Shown here piece by piece: positions 1-11,068 of a DNA stretch of 64,000 bases (positions within the stretch are counted from its first letter, which is position 1; each line of letters begins with the position of its first letter). The translations under genes were made by a program, and so were the position numbers. The notes under the pieces are model-generated. The model searched no databases, was not told the DNA's origin, and was given only the letters and a program-made list of their open reading frames with translations. Origin of the DNA: Lithospermum erythrorhizon (Eukaryota > Streptophyta > Magnoliopsida > Boraginales > Boraginaceae); NCBI GenBank assembly GCA_019722365.1, contig JADFUC010002331.1, positions 1-64,000 on the forward strand, written 5' to 3'.

Positions 1-612
1 ACCAGTATTACTTCTGATTGATTTACGTATTGCTTTATTGATGAAACTTACTTATATAATAAAAAGGTCATTGCTTTATAACTTATAGTGTGGTTTTGTG
101 TATGTTCTATTTTCCGCTCATTTCAATTCTGAGAACTGGGTGTTTGTCGTTGTTGGTTTTGGCTTTAGATGTATTGAAGATAATTGATTTGCAGAAAGAA
201 ATTGCCCTTGTTTGATTCTGTGTAATGCTTATATGTTTCTGATTTGTACGATACAAGATATCATTCGAATTATGTTTTCTTTTATGTTTTGACTAATTTA
301 TTGATGATACTCACTTATATAACAAAAAGGTTGCTGCTTTACGACTTACTGTTTGTTTTGTATATGGTCTAATTTCCATTAATTTTCAATGCTGATACAG
401 TGAGACGTGGGTATTTGTCTTTATGCTTGAAATTGTGTTTCCTTTTATAATAAATGTATTTGAGCTTGTGAATGTATATAGCATTCATTAGTTGTCTGCT
501 AATTCTGAAATTGCATTGTAAGTACATTTACAGAGCTTGTTTCAAACATTGCTCGAAGATTGTGTTTTTGTGGTTATTTTAAGTTGTATTACTTGGAATC
601 CTCCACTTTCAG
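1..612 (+). other. Intron of the RPS11 gene (3' part), with a diverged tandem duplication
   Basis: T-rich sequence without coding potential that ends in a polypyrimidine-AG acceptor at 611-612, directly before the first recognisable S11 exon. The exon encoding the N-terminal third of the protein is not in this stretch, so it lies upstream of the window and this intron is at least 612 nt long. Two related blocks, about 31-160 and 292-425, share the order of short words (ttattgatga, acttatata, aaaaaggt, gctttacgacttac-like, atttccatt) and appear to be an old tandem duplication with a period near 264 nt. Confidence 0.6.
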
Positions 613-1113
613 GCACATACATTGACAAGAAATGCCCATTCACTGGCAATGTATCCATTAGGGGGCGTATTCTTGCTGGAACATGTCACAGTGCTAAGAT
701 GATGAGAACTATTATTGTCAGACGCAACTATCTGCACTACATCAAGAAATACCAAAGATAAATATTGTTCTGTGTATTTGTAATTTGTTGTGGTCTTCGT
801 TTATTCTCGTGTGACTAATAACTGTTTTGGAATCCTGTTCAAAATCAGATATGAGAAAAGGCACTCCAACATTGCCGCGCACCTTTCCCCATGTTTCCGT
901 GTGAAAGAAGGGGATCATGTTATCATTGGTCAATGCAGGTTAAGATCTAGTCTTTTTCGTCCGCTTTGTCTTCCTATCTTGACTGGATTCTATTTTCTTA
1001 CTGTGATTTTTCTCCTCTATAGGCCATTGTCAAAGACTGTTAGGTTCAACGTGTTGAAGGTGATTCCAGCTGGATCTGCATCAGGTGGGAAGAAGGCATT
1101 CACTGGAATGTGA
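613..1113 (+). CDS. RPS11: 40S ribosomal protein S11 (uS17), C-terminal exons, 5'-partial
   Basis: Three exons encode the C-terminal two thirds of cytosolic ribosomal protein S11, a small-subunit rRNA-binding OB-fold protein. They are 613-757 ([28 protein letters not shown]), 849-938 ([25 protein letters not shown]) and 1023-1113 ([17 protein letters not shown], ending KKAFTGM and TGA). Phases are consistent: AG+A gives Arg at the first junction and AG+G gives Arg at the second. The second intron is ordinary (gttaag...ctatag). The first starts with AT instead of GT (caaag|ATAAAT), and a stop would follow in frame if it were not removed. SAKMMRT and SNIAAH differ from the SAKMNRT and SNIPAH I recall for plant S11. 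It may be a functional divergent paralogue, a decaying copy, or carry a sequence error at the donor. Confidence 0.85.
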
Positions 1114-2051
1114 GCTTGGTGTGTCTTGGTTAGATTTGTGGAAGATTTTGTAATAGGAGTTTCCTTTGTTGGCTTTTAAGAATCTTTTCAACTTGCCTTG
1201 GGGCCAAACCTTTGCATGTTATTATTAATAGTAACATTTCAATTATTGACTTCCTGTTTAAATTATCTCTCAGTGTCCAATTTTCAGTCTTGTTTGATAA
1301 TTTAATCAATGATATTTCAATAAATCTGTAGTTTGTCTTACTAATAATTTACTACCTGTCTATCTGGTATGTGAGAATTTTGTTATTGGAATCTCACGCT
1401 TTGTGACTTGATCAATGCCTTGGAGGACGATTGTTTTGAGGTTTTTCTCATTACATTATTTAGGCATTCTTCGACATAGTACCCATGAACTGTATAGCCC
1501 AATTGCATTTCATCTGTGTTTCCATTTTCAACGTGCATGTAGTCCTTCATTTCATTATTCCTTCCACCATCTTATCTTGCGAACCATGGGAGAAACAGGA
1601 GCTAGACTGCAGGATATAGAACTATTATTTCGCTTCATATGTTAGATAAGTAAAATAACCTGATCGCTCTAGAGGCACTTTTTATTTTCTAAAATGCTAT
1701 AATGGCCATCACATATTAGAGAGGATGAAGTACTTTGATTCTTCATGATAAGGATTTCATTTCTGTGTATTTGATTTTTCATGGTAATGAGTAATGACTT
1801 CATTAAATCATTTCTGTGTATTTGATTCTTCAGTTGTCTTTCATAGGGGGGCTCACAAGGTTTACATGACCAATGAAATTAGGCTATTTAATTAGTTATC
1901 CCCTGGAAAGATATTCTACATGTATATGCACAGCTTTGGGTTATTACAGTGTTTTGTAGCCATATCTTTTCTTTTGACACACCTATGTCATGAATGAATG
2001 AGGCCATGAGGGGTACTTCTATACACAAACTATTATTAACTCTAGAAGATC
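1114..2051. other. Intergenic: RPS11 3' region and upstream of the secretory-protein gene
   Basis: No gene is supported here. The first few hundred bases are probably the RPS11 3' UTR. A short direct repeat (atttctgtgtatttgattyttca) occurs near 1758 and 1808. Short open frames, for example 1415-1645, show no family resemblance. Confidence 0.4.
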
Positions 2052-2059
2052 TATATATT
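2052..2059 (+). promoter_or_regulatory. Candidate TATA box for the secretory-protein gene
   Basis: TATATATT lies 22 nt before the first in-frame ATG (2074) and 52 nt before the ATG that opens the signal peptide (2104). With the usual plant TATA-to-start distance of about 30 nt, transcription would begin near 2085. This argues that the first upstream ATG is not in the mRNA and favours 2092 or 2104 as the start codon. Confidence 0.4.
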
Positions 2060-2103
2060 TGGTGTGAGAATATATGAGTATTTGTTATCATATGAGCATA
2101 ATC

Positions 2104-2772
2104 ATGTTCCGGTTTCTTGTGTTTTCCCTCCCTGCTCTTCTGTTGGTAGCATCTTTTGCCGACGGTTCAATAGTAGAATACGATGTAGTGAATAACTGTG
2201 AGGCAATGCCCGGTGGAGATAGATTCAATAGAGAGATTGGTGTTGCTTATAGCGAGCAAGTCATGGAAAATACTACTCATTTCATTTGGAAGCTATTTCA
2301 GGAAAACACCTATGCTGAAAGGAAGAGCTACGACAAGGTGATCCTATTCATAGATTGTAAAATCCCTGGAGAATCATATGTTTCAGGAAACGAGGTTCAC
2401 CTGGATTCCTTTTACATTCAAGGCACAAATCCGATCCTAGAGTTCACCGGGAGGCTATTTCACGAGCTGACTCATGTGTGGCAATGGACTGGAAAGGGAT
2501 CAGCTCCTGGTGGACTACTTGAAGGGATGGCGGATTTTGTGCGGTTGAAGGCCGGGTTTGCGCCTGAGGCGTGGATGGGGAACCCAAAAGGGAGCCGATG
2601 GGATCAAGGGTATGATGTCACGGCTCGATTTCTTGACTATTGCGACGGCATTAAGAGCGGATTTGTTGCCGGCTTGAATAAGGAAATGAAGGATACCTAT
2701 AGTGATTCTTACTTTGTTGAGCTTCTGGATAAGACAGTTGATCAAGTGTGGGATGAGTATACAAGTAACTAA
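2104..2772 (+). CDS. Plant basic secretory protein (BSP family), putative zinc metallopeptidase
   Basis: Single-exon gene for a predicted secreted protein of 222 residues. A hydrophobic N-terminal signal peptide (MFRFLVFSLPALLLVASFADG) is followed by the plant BSP domain: VEYDVVNNCE, a central VHLDSFYIQG segment, and GRLFHELTHVWQW followed by GGLLEGMADFVRLKAG. The HELTH at residues 120-124 is an HExxH zinc-binding motif, and the downstream EGMADF resembles the third-ligand helix of this family. BSP proteins are apoplastic and often induced by pathogens or stress; a protease activity is inferred from the motif. The frame is open from 2074 and ATGs exist at 2074, 2092 and 2104. I chose 2104 because it places the hydrophobic core at the N terminus and because of the TATA position. 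The length matches the family and no break is visible. Confidence 0.9.
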   Translation: MFRFLVFSLPALLLVASFADGSIVEYDVVNNCEAMPGGDRFNREIGVAYSEQVMENTTHFIWKLFQENTYAERKSYDKVILFIDCKIPGESYVSGNEVHLDSFYIQGTNPILEFTGRLFHELTHVWQWTGKGSAPGGLLEGMADFVRLKAGFAPEAWMGNPKGSRWDQGYDVTARFLDYCDGIKSGFVAGLNKEMKDTYSDSYFVELLDKTVDQVWDEYTSN

Positions 2773-4959
2773 ACAAGAAGTTGGATATTTTTACTTTTGA
2801 ACTACAAAGTTGAAGCATAATTAAATAATAAATTTATTCAATGATCTTAATATTTAAATTATATAAAGAATTGAATTTCACGGCCGTGTATATTAAAAAT
2901 GGATATTTTATCATTGGTGTGTCATGTATAGACCTAAATTACTAGTTATACAACATGAACATATCCTATTTATTATAGAGACGGTAATCATCTTATTTAG
3001 TGGGATAAAACTTAATTTGATTTGATTATATCAAAACATATCGATATTGACTTATTCAAACCTAAAAAATTAGATGAATTTTCGGTAAACGACATGAAAG
3101 CTCCTTACCCATATGGCCATATCATGTTGATTTGGTCCAGTTTGGAGATAACATGTCTATTCACTTGTTCTGCCTAGCAATTTGGTGATTAAATTGGTAG
3201 ACAAGTGTCTGATCATTTCCAGCAATGTGTTTAATTAATATGTGATGGAGAGATTGTGGTTGTGACTTGTGTTGAGTAAACTTCACAAAGTGTTTCAAAT
3301 AAGTAATATCAGCATGATGATAAATTAGATCAATAATTAGGATACAGGTAGATAGATGACCAAATTAAAGATTTGTAATCACAACACAAAAGTGACCAAC
3401 TTAAAGATTTTTAACCACTACACAAAAAATAATGGCAAATGACTTTTAGTTACGACTTCGAATTCATAAGCAATTATTAATAACTGGGAGATTAATTTAT
3501 TCCCTTTGACATCATTTCTTGATTACTAAAACTTATACATGTGTATGTAAATATTTCTTGATTACTACTTGTATATATTTTTGAGACTTTTCATAGATAT
3601 TTTTTGGTTTGTTACATGTGCAGTTCTTATATAAGAACTAAGAAGTAAAACAAAAGCTTATATCATTTGTTATAACATCAATGTAGTAATTACAATATGA
3701 TTTAGAAATCGTTTCTAAGTTTTATTGTTAAGAATTTAATCTCCACCTTAATTGATGGCTACTTCACAATTATTTGATATTGTAAGAGGGCTTTTAAATG
3801 GAGTGAAGAATATAAAAGTAAGAAGGCATCTATCAATTTTCAATAGAAACTTGGCCCTTCACTTATGTTTGTCGCCTGACTTTACCATAACATTAAAAGT
3901 CATTACTCCACCATTATTGTTAGAATAAAAGAAATATTAAATCATCGACATGGATTCGGCGGTAAAAGTTAGTGATGCATTGTGATATCTGTATTTTTTT
4001 AGTATCGTGGGTTAAATTTCGCCAGCGGCATGTCGGTTGGTTTATGGCTTATTAGTATATTAGTCGGGTTGAGCACGTCACAGATTTACCTATTACATGG
4101 CTCAGGGGCATAGGTAGCGTAAGACTTTTAAGTTGGGGTTTCAACCTTTTGTCCACCGGGCCTTAACTCGGTGGTGCCGAACTAGGTGTGCTTGCAAGCG
4201 ATGCCGTCTCTTCGCGCTGATGTGGAGTTCGGCTTCTTATAAGGATCGCGACCTTGTGTTGAAGTGTTTAAAAGGAAAGTATTAGTTTTCTAATTCAAGA
4301 TAAGAAACTCGAAAGATTGATAGTGTGACACTTTCATACTTTCAACAATAAATATTCAAATAAGCACATCATATTGAATCCTCAAAATCAATATATTAAT
4401 TTATCAAGCGTTAACCGTTCCTCTCGAATTGCTAATATACTACGGAGTATTAGACACATCCAAATGATCAATATAGTTATATATGACTATATGAGAACAA
4501 TTATGATAGTTTAGAATGCTTTTTAGAGGATATTTTGTGAACAATGAATACATTAGGGGCACGCTAAAACTTTGTTTCTATTCTTCCAACTAGCCTTCAT
4601 TTTAAAACTCATAATTTTGTACTTTTATAGTTTGATCAGTAGAATGCTTCTTTAAGTTTAATACCATAAATTAAACCTGCCATTTAACTGATAATAAAAA
4701 TGGCAATTTAAATGCGGAAATAAACTTGATTGCTTGAAAGGTTTATACGAGTTACGCCAGCGTGAAAGTGCGATATTGTAGCTGCGGGAATCCGCCTAAT
4801 AAATTCGGAGAAGATAGATTTGCAAGCCCCTACCACTAGCTATAATCTATCTTGAGTATTTTTTATACACGAAAATCTCAACCACAAAGCCTATCAGGCA
4901 AAGATAAACTCTCTAAGTTCTTCAAGAACAAAAACTATGTTCTTCAATAATATTAAAGA
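2773..4959. other. Intergenic, AT-rich, with a GC-richer patch near 4,000-4,260
   Basis: I see no gene. Most of the stretch is AT-rich and eroded. The segment about 4,000-4,260 (gcgaccttg, cgggccttaactcgg, cgatgccgtctcttcgcg) is clearly richer in G+C than its surroundings and is probably a transposon remnant, but it holds no long open frame and I cannot assign it. From about 4,730 onward the sequence may already be the outer part of the left LTR described next. Confidence 0.35.
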
Positions 4960-5146
4960 CCTAATATTATTCTAGGATGAATATTTTCTATTCTATGTAT
5001 TTGTGTGATAAATAAAACTCATAGAAACATCCTATATTTATAGGCAAACAAAACCTACCAAGGCTAAGAGATATATCCTAGTTAGACTCAAATTAGGCAA
5101 TAATTAGAGCCAAAACCGTCTCAAATTAGGTCTTCATAACACAACA
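4960..5146 (-). repeat. Left (3') LTR, recognisable part
   Basis: Shares aggatgaatattttctattc, ctatgtatttgtgtgataaa, actcaaattaggcaataatt and ccgtctcaaattaggtcttc with 5847-6028, with scattered differences. The right edge at 5146 is set by CAACA next to the polypurine tract complement at 5147-5158. The full LTR may extend left to about 4,730, where no counterpart survives in the other copy. Confidence 0.65.
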
Positions 5147-5846
5147 ATCTCCCACTTGAAGACAAATTTCGGATTACGTCTTCAGCGCCCGTCTCTTGTG
5201 ACCTTCGAGTTCATCATCCTCGAACTCCCCCTTTGTTGATCTGACTTGAGTACCTTCCTTTACAATCCCGAGAGCATTCTGAATGACACCCGAAACGACT
5301 ACCGAAGAGAATAGAATAGCCATTACATCTATCGTTGGACTTTTCCTCGTTAGACAATCATCATGCTTTGCCTTTGCTGCCTTTGCCTTCTTGATCTTCA
5401 TGATCTTCAACCCAAGCACCTTGAAAAACCTCCAAGTTTGATTGGTGATCAATAAATCTCTCTCTTACACGCGCTTCCCGTTCCACGTCAAACTGACTTC
5501 TCTTGATCTAATTTATTGACCCTCGGTGTTTTGATCAGACACCTTCAACGATTAGCAAATAATCGGGGTTGGGAATACCTCAGCTGCGACTTTGGAAACC
5601 GCTCGTAGCTTTCGAGATGATTCATGCAACGCATAACCCGGTTCTGTCTCTTTTCCCGAGAGTTCCTTGATTTCGAACTCGTCGCCCAAATGAAGTATTA
5701 CATTACGTAGGTTAGGGGTACCTTTTTGACATGATGTATCTTCATTTGCACGACTCCTCAAAATCTCCGAGAACCTACCGGTAGCGTCCAAAGCAGGAAT
5801 TCACAGCGACAATCATTTACATCTTCGTAGAAACTCCCTGCTCGAA

Positions 5847-6028
5847 CCTTATATTATTTTTAGGATGAATAATTTATATTCTATGTATTTGTGTGATAAA
5901 TAAAACTCATATAAACATTCTATATTTATAGTCTAACAAAACCTGGAACTAGAGATATATCTAGATAGACTCAAATTAGGCAATAATTAGAGTCAAAACC
6001 GTCTCAAATTAGGTCTTCAATTCCAACA
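5847..6028 (-). repeat. Right (5') LTR, truncated
   Basis: Second copy of the repeat at 4960-5146, ending in ccaaca at 6028. It has several substitutions and small deletions relative to the left copy, which implies an old insertion. No clear 5-bp target duplication could be matched on the two sides. Confidence 0.6.
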
Positions 6029-7932
6029 GTAACTAGGGGGACTCATGGAAGAGCAGTCTTCTTTCTAAAATTTTGAAAATTATATTTTACTATTAAAAAA
6101 TTGAATTTTATCATTTATTTATTCAAAATTAAATTCTTCGTATACAATTTTGAATATTTTTCTTCTTTTATATAATATAGTTACTTCGTCCTCCTATATT
6201 AAATTTATAATTCCGTATTTTCAATGTAAGAGATTTTCTACACAAAAGCTATCCTCCTTAGCAAGGTAATTTATTAGAACATAAAACATACTCCGTATTA
6301 ATCTTTGCATAGGAATGAATTGTAACACATGTCAACAAAAGGGTGAGACTATTTTCAAGACACCAAATATACAAGACATCAAGTATATAAAACATACAAG
6401 GATAGTAGCGGAGCCTTAATTTGCGTAAAGGGAGTAAGAAAATCATTGTTATTAAAAGATTAAATATGTAGAATTTATGATTTTATATAAGTACAAATTA
6501 ATATTTCTTGATATTTTAAGTAGGGTGTGTCATATCTTCTTTAAATTTTAAAGTGGACCAAAGTATAAAAATTCATCAAATTATCAAATTTTATAAAAAA
6601 AAAGGTGTTAATTTTTAAAATATGAGGGCCATATGGAGTGCTTCGCCCATGCAAATGAATAGTTATATATTTGTTTCTTAATAGTTTAGCCTCAACAAAG
6701 CCACATTCATACGTAATTTTAAATTTTTAGATTTATCCTTGATATTCATATTTTAATCATTTATCTTGTAAGTAATATTTTAATTTGGTCCATTCTAAAT
6801 CTTCTTCTAATTCAGTCCCTCTTGTTGTACCAATTGAATGAAGTCAACATGTTAGTCGAATTGGGATCGTTATTTTTTGATTTATAGATTTTATGTAATA
6901 AGAGTCTAATTTGATGATTTTCATTAATATTACATCAAGTTATAATAATTGGTTTCCAGGGGATATTTTAAGGTATTTGTATCCAATTCGATAAAATGTT
7001 ATTTACAGCCGAAACTGAATTCGATAATTGATAGAGTTCCCCAAATTTTGGCGGATTGGAGTCCAAACAAAACATGTTATCCAAATCGGCACAACATAGG
7101 AGAGTAGGATACAGTTGCTAAAATGCCCAAACCCAATCAAGCTTTCTACTCTGGTTTTGCAGCTGTATTTCAATTTGTTTGTCCCTTCTGCCGAATTTCA
7201 ATCATTTACTATTACATTTTTTATGTAATACTTTTATCATCACATGAATATCGCCAAATTTTGAATTCACAAAATTTAAAAAATAATATTTTAATTATTT
7301 AAAGTTGATATATTTATTACAATACATGTAAGCTTGTCGATCAAAATATAAGAGGATTAAAATAGACAAGCGAGTACAATTTAAGACATCTTTACTATCA
7401 TTTAATACGTTTAATAAGTATCGAGACAAAATATAACATTTTTGTATAAGTGTCACGAATTAACTAAAATTATATAATACTTTCTCCGTTTTTCAATTGT
7501 TTAATCAAAAAATTGTTTGAAAATAGTTGTGTCGTTTTAGCGTAATAAACTAACACTTTTGCATTTTGTGTGATATTGTTTCATTGATTATTGATACCGT
7601 TTTCATTGTATTTTGATCATTTTTTTCTAATCATGTATAAATAAACTCAAGCAGCATTCATGAGAAGGAATATTTTTTTTATCAATAAAATAGAACATAC
7701 TATTTGAGATCCAACACTTTGAATCCTTCCTTGGATATTAATATAAAAATCTTAACCTAACCTCTATTAAACCCTAGTTAATCTTAACCCATCCCACTCT
7801 CTTACAATCAAAAAATGACTAACTAAACCCCCAATTAGTCCACAAATTACAATCTACCCATCTTCCTCCTCCTACTATAAATTAAACCTCCCACACTTGT
7901 TATGTTTGCCAATCTGATGAGCCTTTGGGCCC
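6029..7932. other. Intergenic, AT-rich, decayed MITE-like sequence near 7,480-7,640
   Basis: No gene is seen. The block starting ctttctccgtttttcaattg near 7,480, and containing gtcgttttagcgtaataaac, resembles a block near 59,230-59,340 (tatcgttttagcataatagt). It is probably a decayed Stowaway-type MITE. The last few hundred bases are the promoter of the next gene, including a C-run at about 7,955. Confidence 0.4.
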
Positions 7933-7944
7933 TTTATAAAATAT
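7933..7944 (+). promoter_or_regulatory. Candidate TATA box of the serine-rich protein gene
   Basis: tttataaaatat lies about 70 nt upstream of the ATG at 8004, followed by a pyrimidine-rich leader (cccccccttctctttcattttc), a common plant core-promoter arrangement. Confidence 0.45.
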
Positions 7945-8003
7945 CTCTAAATCCTCCCCCCCCCCTTCTCTTTCATTTTCCCAAGTAAATATATATTCAT
8001 AAT

Positions 8004-8645
8004 ATGTCAACTTCGAGAAAATCAAACGGGCCGGTTCTTCGGGCCGGGTCGTTATTCACCCGATCCATCTCACCCGGCGGCCGATTCTCCGGTTCGATTT
8101 CCTCCAATACGACATCGTTTTCATCTCTCCACCGCCCAACTTCTCCGTCGAGAGTACGTTTCAACGCCCTAGCGTCACCGTCCTCCGCCTCCTCCGTCCG
8201 CTTCTCCCTCGACAGATCCGCCTCTCCTAGCCGCTCCACCTCCGTCTCCGCCAGAAACAATCATCATCATCATCATCATCATCAAAATCAATATAATCAA
8301 GGTCAAAATCAATATAATCAAGGTTCAGGAAGACGTCATCAGATTCAAAAGAGGACTTGTTTATGTTCACCTACATCACATCCAGGATCGTTTCGATGCA
8401 GTATGCATAAGAACACTCCAGCTCAATCGATTTCGTATACTCCGAATCGATTAGCTGTTCGGAGATCAGCGATGACGAATTCGCTAGTTCGAATCGGTAC
8501 AGTTGAAGGAGATCTCATGAAGAGAGCTCTCGCCACCTTAATCCGCCCCTCCTCACATCAAATCCGCCGCCGCAACGATTTCCAACCCCGACCTAGCCGC
8601 CTCTCGAACATGTCCAAAGCCGATGACGGCGTCACAGGTTGGTAG
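8004..8645 (+). CDS. Serine-rich protein of the At5g11090/At5g25280 type
   Basis: Single-exon gene for a 213-residue basic protein. It is rich in Ser, Arg and Pro in the first 85 residues (SISPGGRFSGS, TSPSRVRFNA, SASPSRSTS), followed by a run of seven histidines and a tandem QNQYNQG pair. The family-defining segment is KRTCLCSPTSHPGSFRCSMHKN, with three cysteines, followed by a basic C-terminal region (RRRNDFQPRPSRLSNMSKADD). The molecular role of the family is unknown. The repeated SP and RS-like motifs suggest phosphorylation (inference). The histidine run is a (CAT)n trinucleotide tract at about 8,262-8,284 and the QNQYNQG pair is a 21-bp duplication, so this part probably varies in length between relatives. 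As recalled, the Arabidopsis relative lies close to the TRS120/ALF4 block, as here. Confidence 0.85.
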   Translation: MSTSRKSNGPVLRAGSLFTRSISPGGRFSGSISSNTTSFSSLHRPTSPSRVRFNALASPSSASSVRFSLDRSASPSRSTSVSARNNHHHHHHHQNQYNQGQNQYNQGSGRRHQIQKRTCLCSPTSHPGSFRCSMHKNTPAQSISYTPNRLAVRRSAMTNSLVRIGTVEGDLMKRALATLIRPSSHQIRRRNDFQPRPSRLSNMSKADDGVTGW

Positions 8646-10371
8646 TGTTTTGTAACTGATCGAATTTTTTGAAAAATTTCAGTGTGCTTCGGTGGATTTT
8701 TGTGGTGCCGGAAAGTGACGTCAGATTCCGGTAATGATGACGTCGGAGGTGATGAAGAAGAAGAAGATAGAAGGCTCTAGTTGACGTTTATTAGTGTTGA
8801 TGAGTTGTACATAGAGAGTAAAAATTGATTGAAATGGATGAATTTGGACTTTGATCTTCTTCGAAATCGGACCCTAAAATCGAATAATTAACACTAATTA
8901 AATCGGATTAATTTGACGAGATTAATAAAATTGAAGCATGTTCACAATTTCAATGGCGTTATTCTCCGTCGCCTATCAAAAGTCGTCGTTTCAATTTCCG
9001 TTTCGGTGACGTCAGAGTTCCGTTAAGTTTGCACTAACGCCATTACCGTTAGCCGTCCGTTGTTTCGTCAGGCGTTGATTGTATCCGTTGAGGTATATTT
9101 ATTTGTTTAATTGTGTTACGTTATGTTATTTTTTATTTATTTATGCTTTGTTATTTTGTGTTGCAGGTATGTTCTGATTTGGAGAGAAAGTTAACGGGTG
9201 AGAGATTATTTCCAAGATAAAAATATAAGACACATAAGATGTATGTTCGATTTTTTGTGATTTTTACAAGTTGTCTTTTGTCTTGAAAATAGATTTGGAC
9301 GAAGTGCGTGACATTGAAGACTGGAATTTTGAATAATGTTAATAATTGGGTTTGAAAATGTAGTAAAATATTGATATAATTAGTACCTTGAGCTGGAAGG
9401 ACCTTGACTGGATCAATAGATGTTGACATTTGACCCCTAAATTAAGCAAAGCCACTTTAATTTCGAATGAGTCATTGGATTTGGGACTAATATAATAATG
9501 TTTGTTAAATTTGGACATAATAACCCACTATGACAATTGGTGCCAGCTGCATTATACTCCTCTCATTTTTTAGTTGTATTTTTAATTATTTATATATAGA
9601 TTAAAGAAATAAAACATTAATTAAAAAGTAGATTGAAAATATAGAATGATAATTAATTAAAATTATATCAATAGTTATTTGATAATTTAATAACAAAAAA
9701 TAGATAAAAAATATATTGAAAATGTGAATTTATAATTTTATATGCTACAAATAAAGAGGAACAGCTGGAGTATTTGACTAGTTATTCTTTGACTTTAAAT
9801 TTTAATAATGAGGTTATTATTATTACGGAGTATTTATTTAATACAATAATATTACAAAGAGTGGGGTGGGTGTTCTTGGAATTTATGATGTAAAGCAATG
9901 GAACTCTTGGACCTAACTTCAATCTTTAGATGAAGAGAAAATTAAGTAATCTGCCATCCAAATAGCATGGAGTTTAATTGTTGGTAGTAAAATTTAGGCT
10001 TATTGGATCTCCTAAGCTATCGCGTAATTTTTTATGTGGTTTTCGAAATTATTAAATGCTTGTGCAGGCGGGTTTTCATATTATCTTTGTTTGGAATCTT
10101 ACGGTATTGTTCTTGTGCGAGGCACCACATACCTAATTTATCGCATTTAAGCTTGATTAAAATAATTTTTTTATCACACTTATTTATCTGAATAAATAGA
10201 GACACATTTTAAAATATTTTACATAATTAAAATAAGACCTCAGCCTTTTTGCTTAACATCTGTTTTTATCCTGCATCTGCATTTCACACTAAACTTTCAC
10301 TAATAGGGAGTAATCTATTGTGATGCAGATAATACGAGATATACTTAGAGCAGGTGTGTTCACAAAGACCA
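8646..10371. other. Intergenic: 3' region of the serine-rich gene, then AT-rich spacer
   Basis: The first 500-800 nt are moderately GC-rich and may be 3' UTR (gtgacgtcagagttccg near 9,005). An intron-like stretch ending tgtgttgcag near 9,167 was noticed but no flanking coding frame supports it. The remainder is AT-rich. No gene is supported. Confidence 0.4.
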
Positions 10372-11068
10372 AAACGCAGAGAACCAAAGTTACCAGAAAC
10401 ATTTGTGTCGTGGTATGAAAACCTGACTTGAAAGCAATCCGGCCGGAACCGAGTGGCGATCTACTGGGCCGGTAGCTCCCAGGGATTACTTGGCGGGTCC
10501 ACTCACGGCAACGGCTATAGAAACCTCAGCAATTCTCGGCCAGGGAAAACAAGCGAGCAGAGAGAAAATATCGCGGTGTTGGCGAAAAGTAAGGCGGTGA
10601 ACAAGCGAGAAATGCTGAAAGGGGTGAAGGCGGCCGTCAGCACAGAGTGGGATGATGGAAGAGGTCGATGTGCTTTCTGCGCCAGGAAGGAAGAGGTGGT
10701 TTTGAATTAGAAGTTAAACGTTTGTAACGTCAGAGGTGATGAATCTTTGTGTATTGATGGTGATGAATCTTTGTGTATTGATTGTGATGATCATGCTAAC
10801 GGCTACATTCAAATAATCGAGATCAAAAGAAATAAAGAGAGTGCGAGTCTCTTTGGCTGGCACATGGTGCTCCACAAACACAGACACCAGGCACGAGCCA
10901 CGAACCACGAACCGGGCCGAGCCGGACATCTGGCGATCGTTTGAAGACAGTGATAAGATTGGGTTATTTAAATGAGATTAAATGGTGCTCAAAAAACAAT
11001 GTGGGAAAAAAAGCTAATGTGCCTTTTAATTAAAGGCATTCAAGACAATACTTTTATTATGTCCAACA
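10372..11068 (-). repeat. Left (3') LTR of the copia element
   Basis: Pairs with 15630-16413 through long shared words such as acatttgtgtcgtg, ggtgatgaatctttgtgtat, ataagattgggttatttaaa and atggtgctcaaaaaacaatg. Its right end, ccaaca at 11068, abuts atccccttg, the complement of the polypurine tract. The outer (left) limit is approximate because this end is diverged from its partner. Confidence 0.75.

Larger units (their letters stand above)
4960..6028 (-). mobile_element. Degraded, internally deleted Ty1/copia-type LTR element
   Basis: Two direct copies of about 185 nt, 4960-5146 and 5847-6028, flank about 700 nt. On the minus strand both copies begin TGTTG with GAAGACCTAATTTGAGACGG, and the left copy is immediately preceded by CAAGTGGGAGAT, the typical polypurine tract plus LTR junction of plant copia elements. 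The left copy is thus the 3' LTR and the element reads right to left. The internal part is far too short for a polyprotein, and its longest minus-strand frames (5174-5452, 5552-5791) match no retroviral domain that I recognise. The right LTR seems truncated at its inner end and no tRNA primer-binding site is visible beside it. It is a non-autonomous or heavily deleted copy. Confidence 0.65.

Noticed and set aside
8639..8779. A possible 45-nt intron (gttggt...tttcag) giving the serine-rich protein a 32-residue acidic C-terminal extension ending EEEEDRRL
   Set aside because: The downstream frame is open, but 45 nt is below the usual minimum for plant introns, and the protein without it already ends as the family does.
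9151..9429. 92-residue minus-strand frame
   Set aside because: No domain, no family resemblance, AT-driven composition; probably chance.
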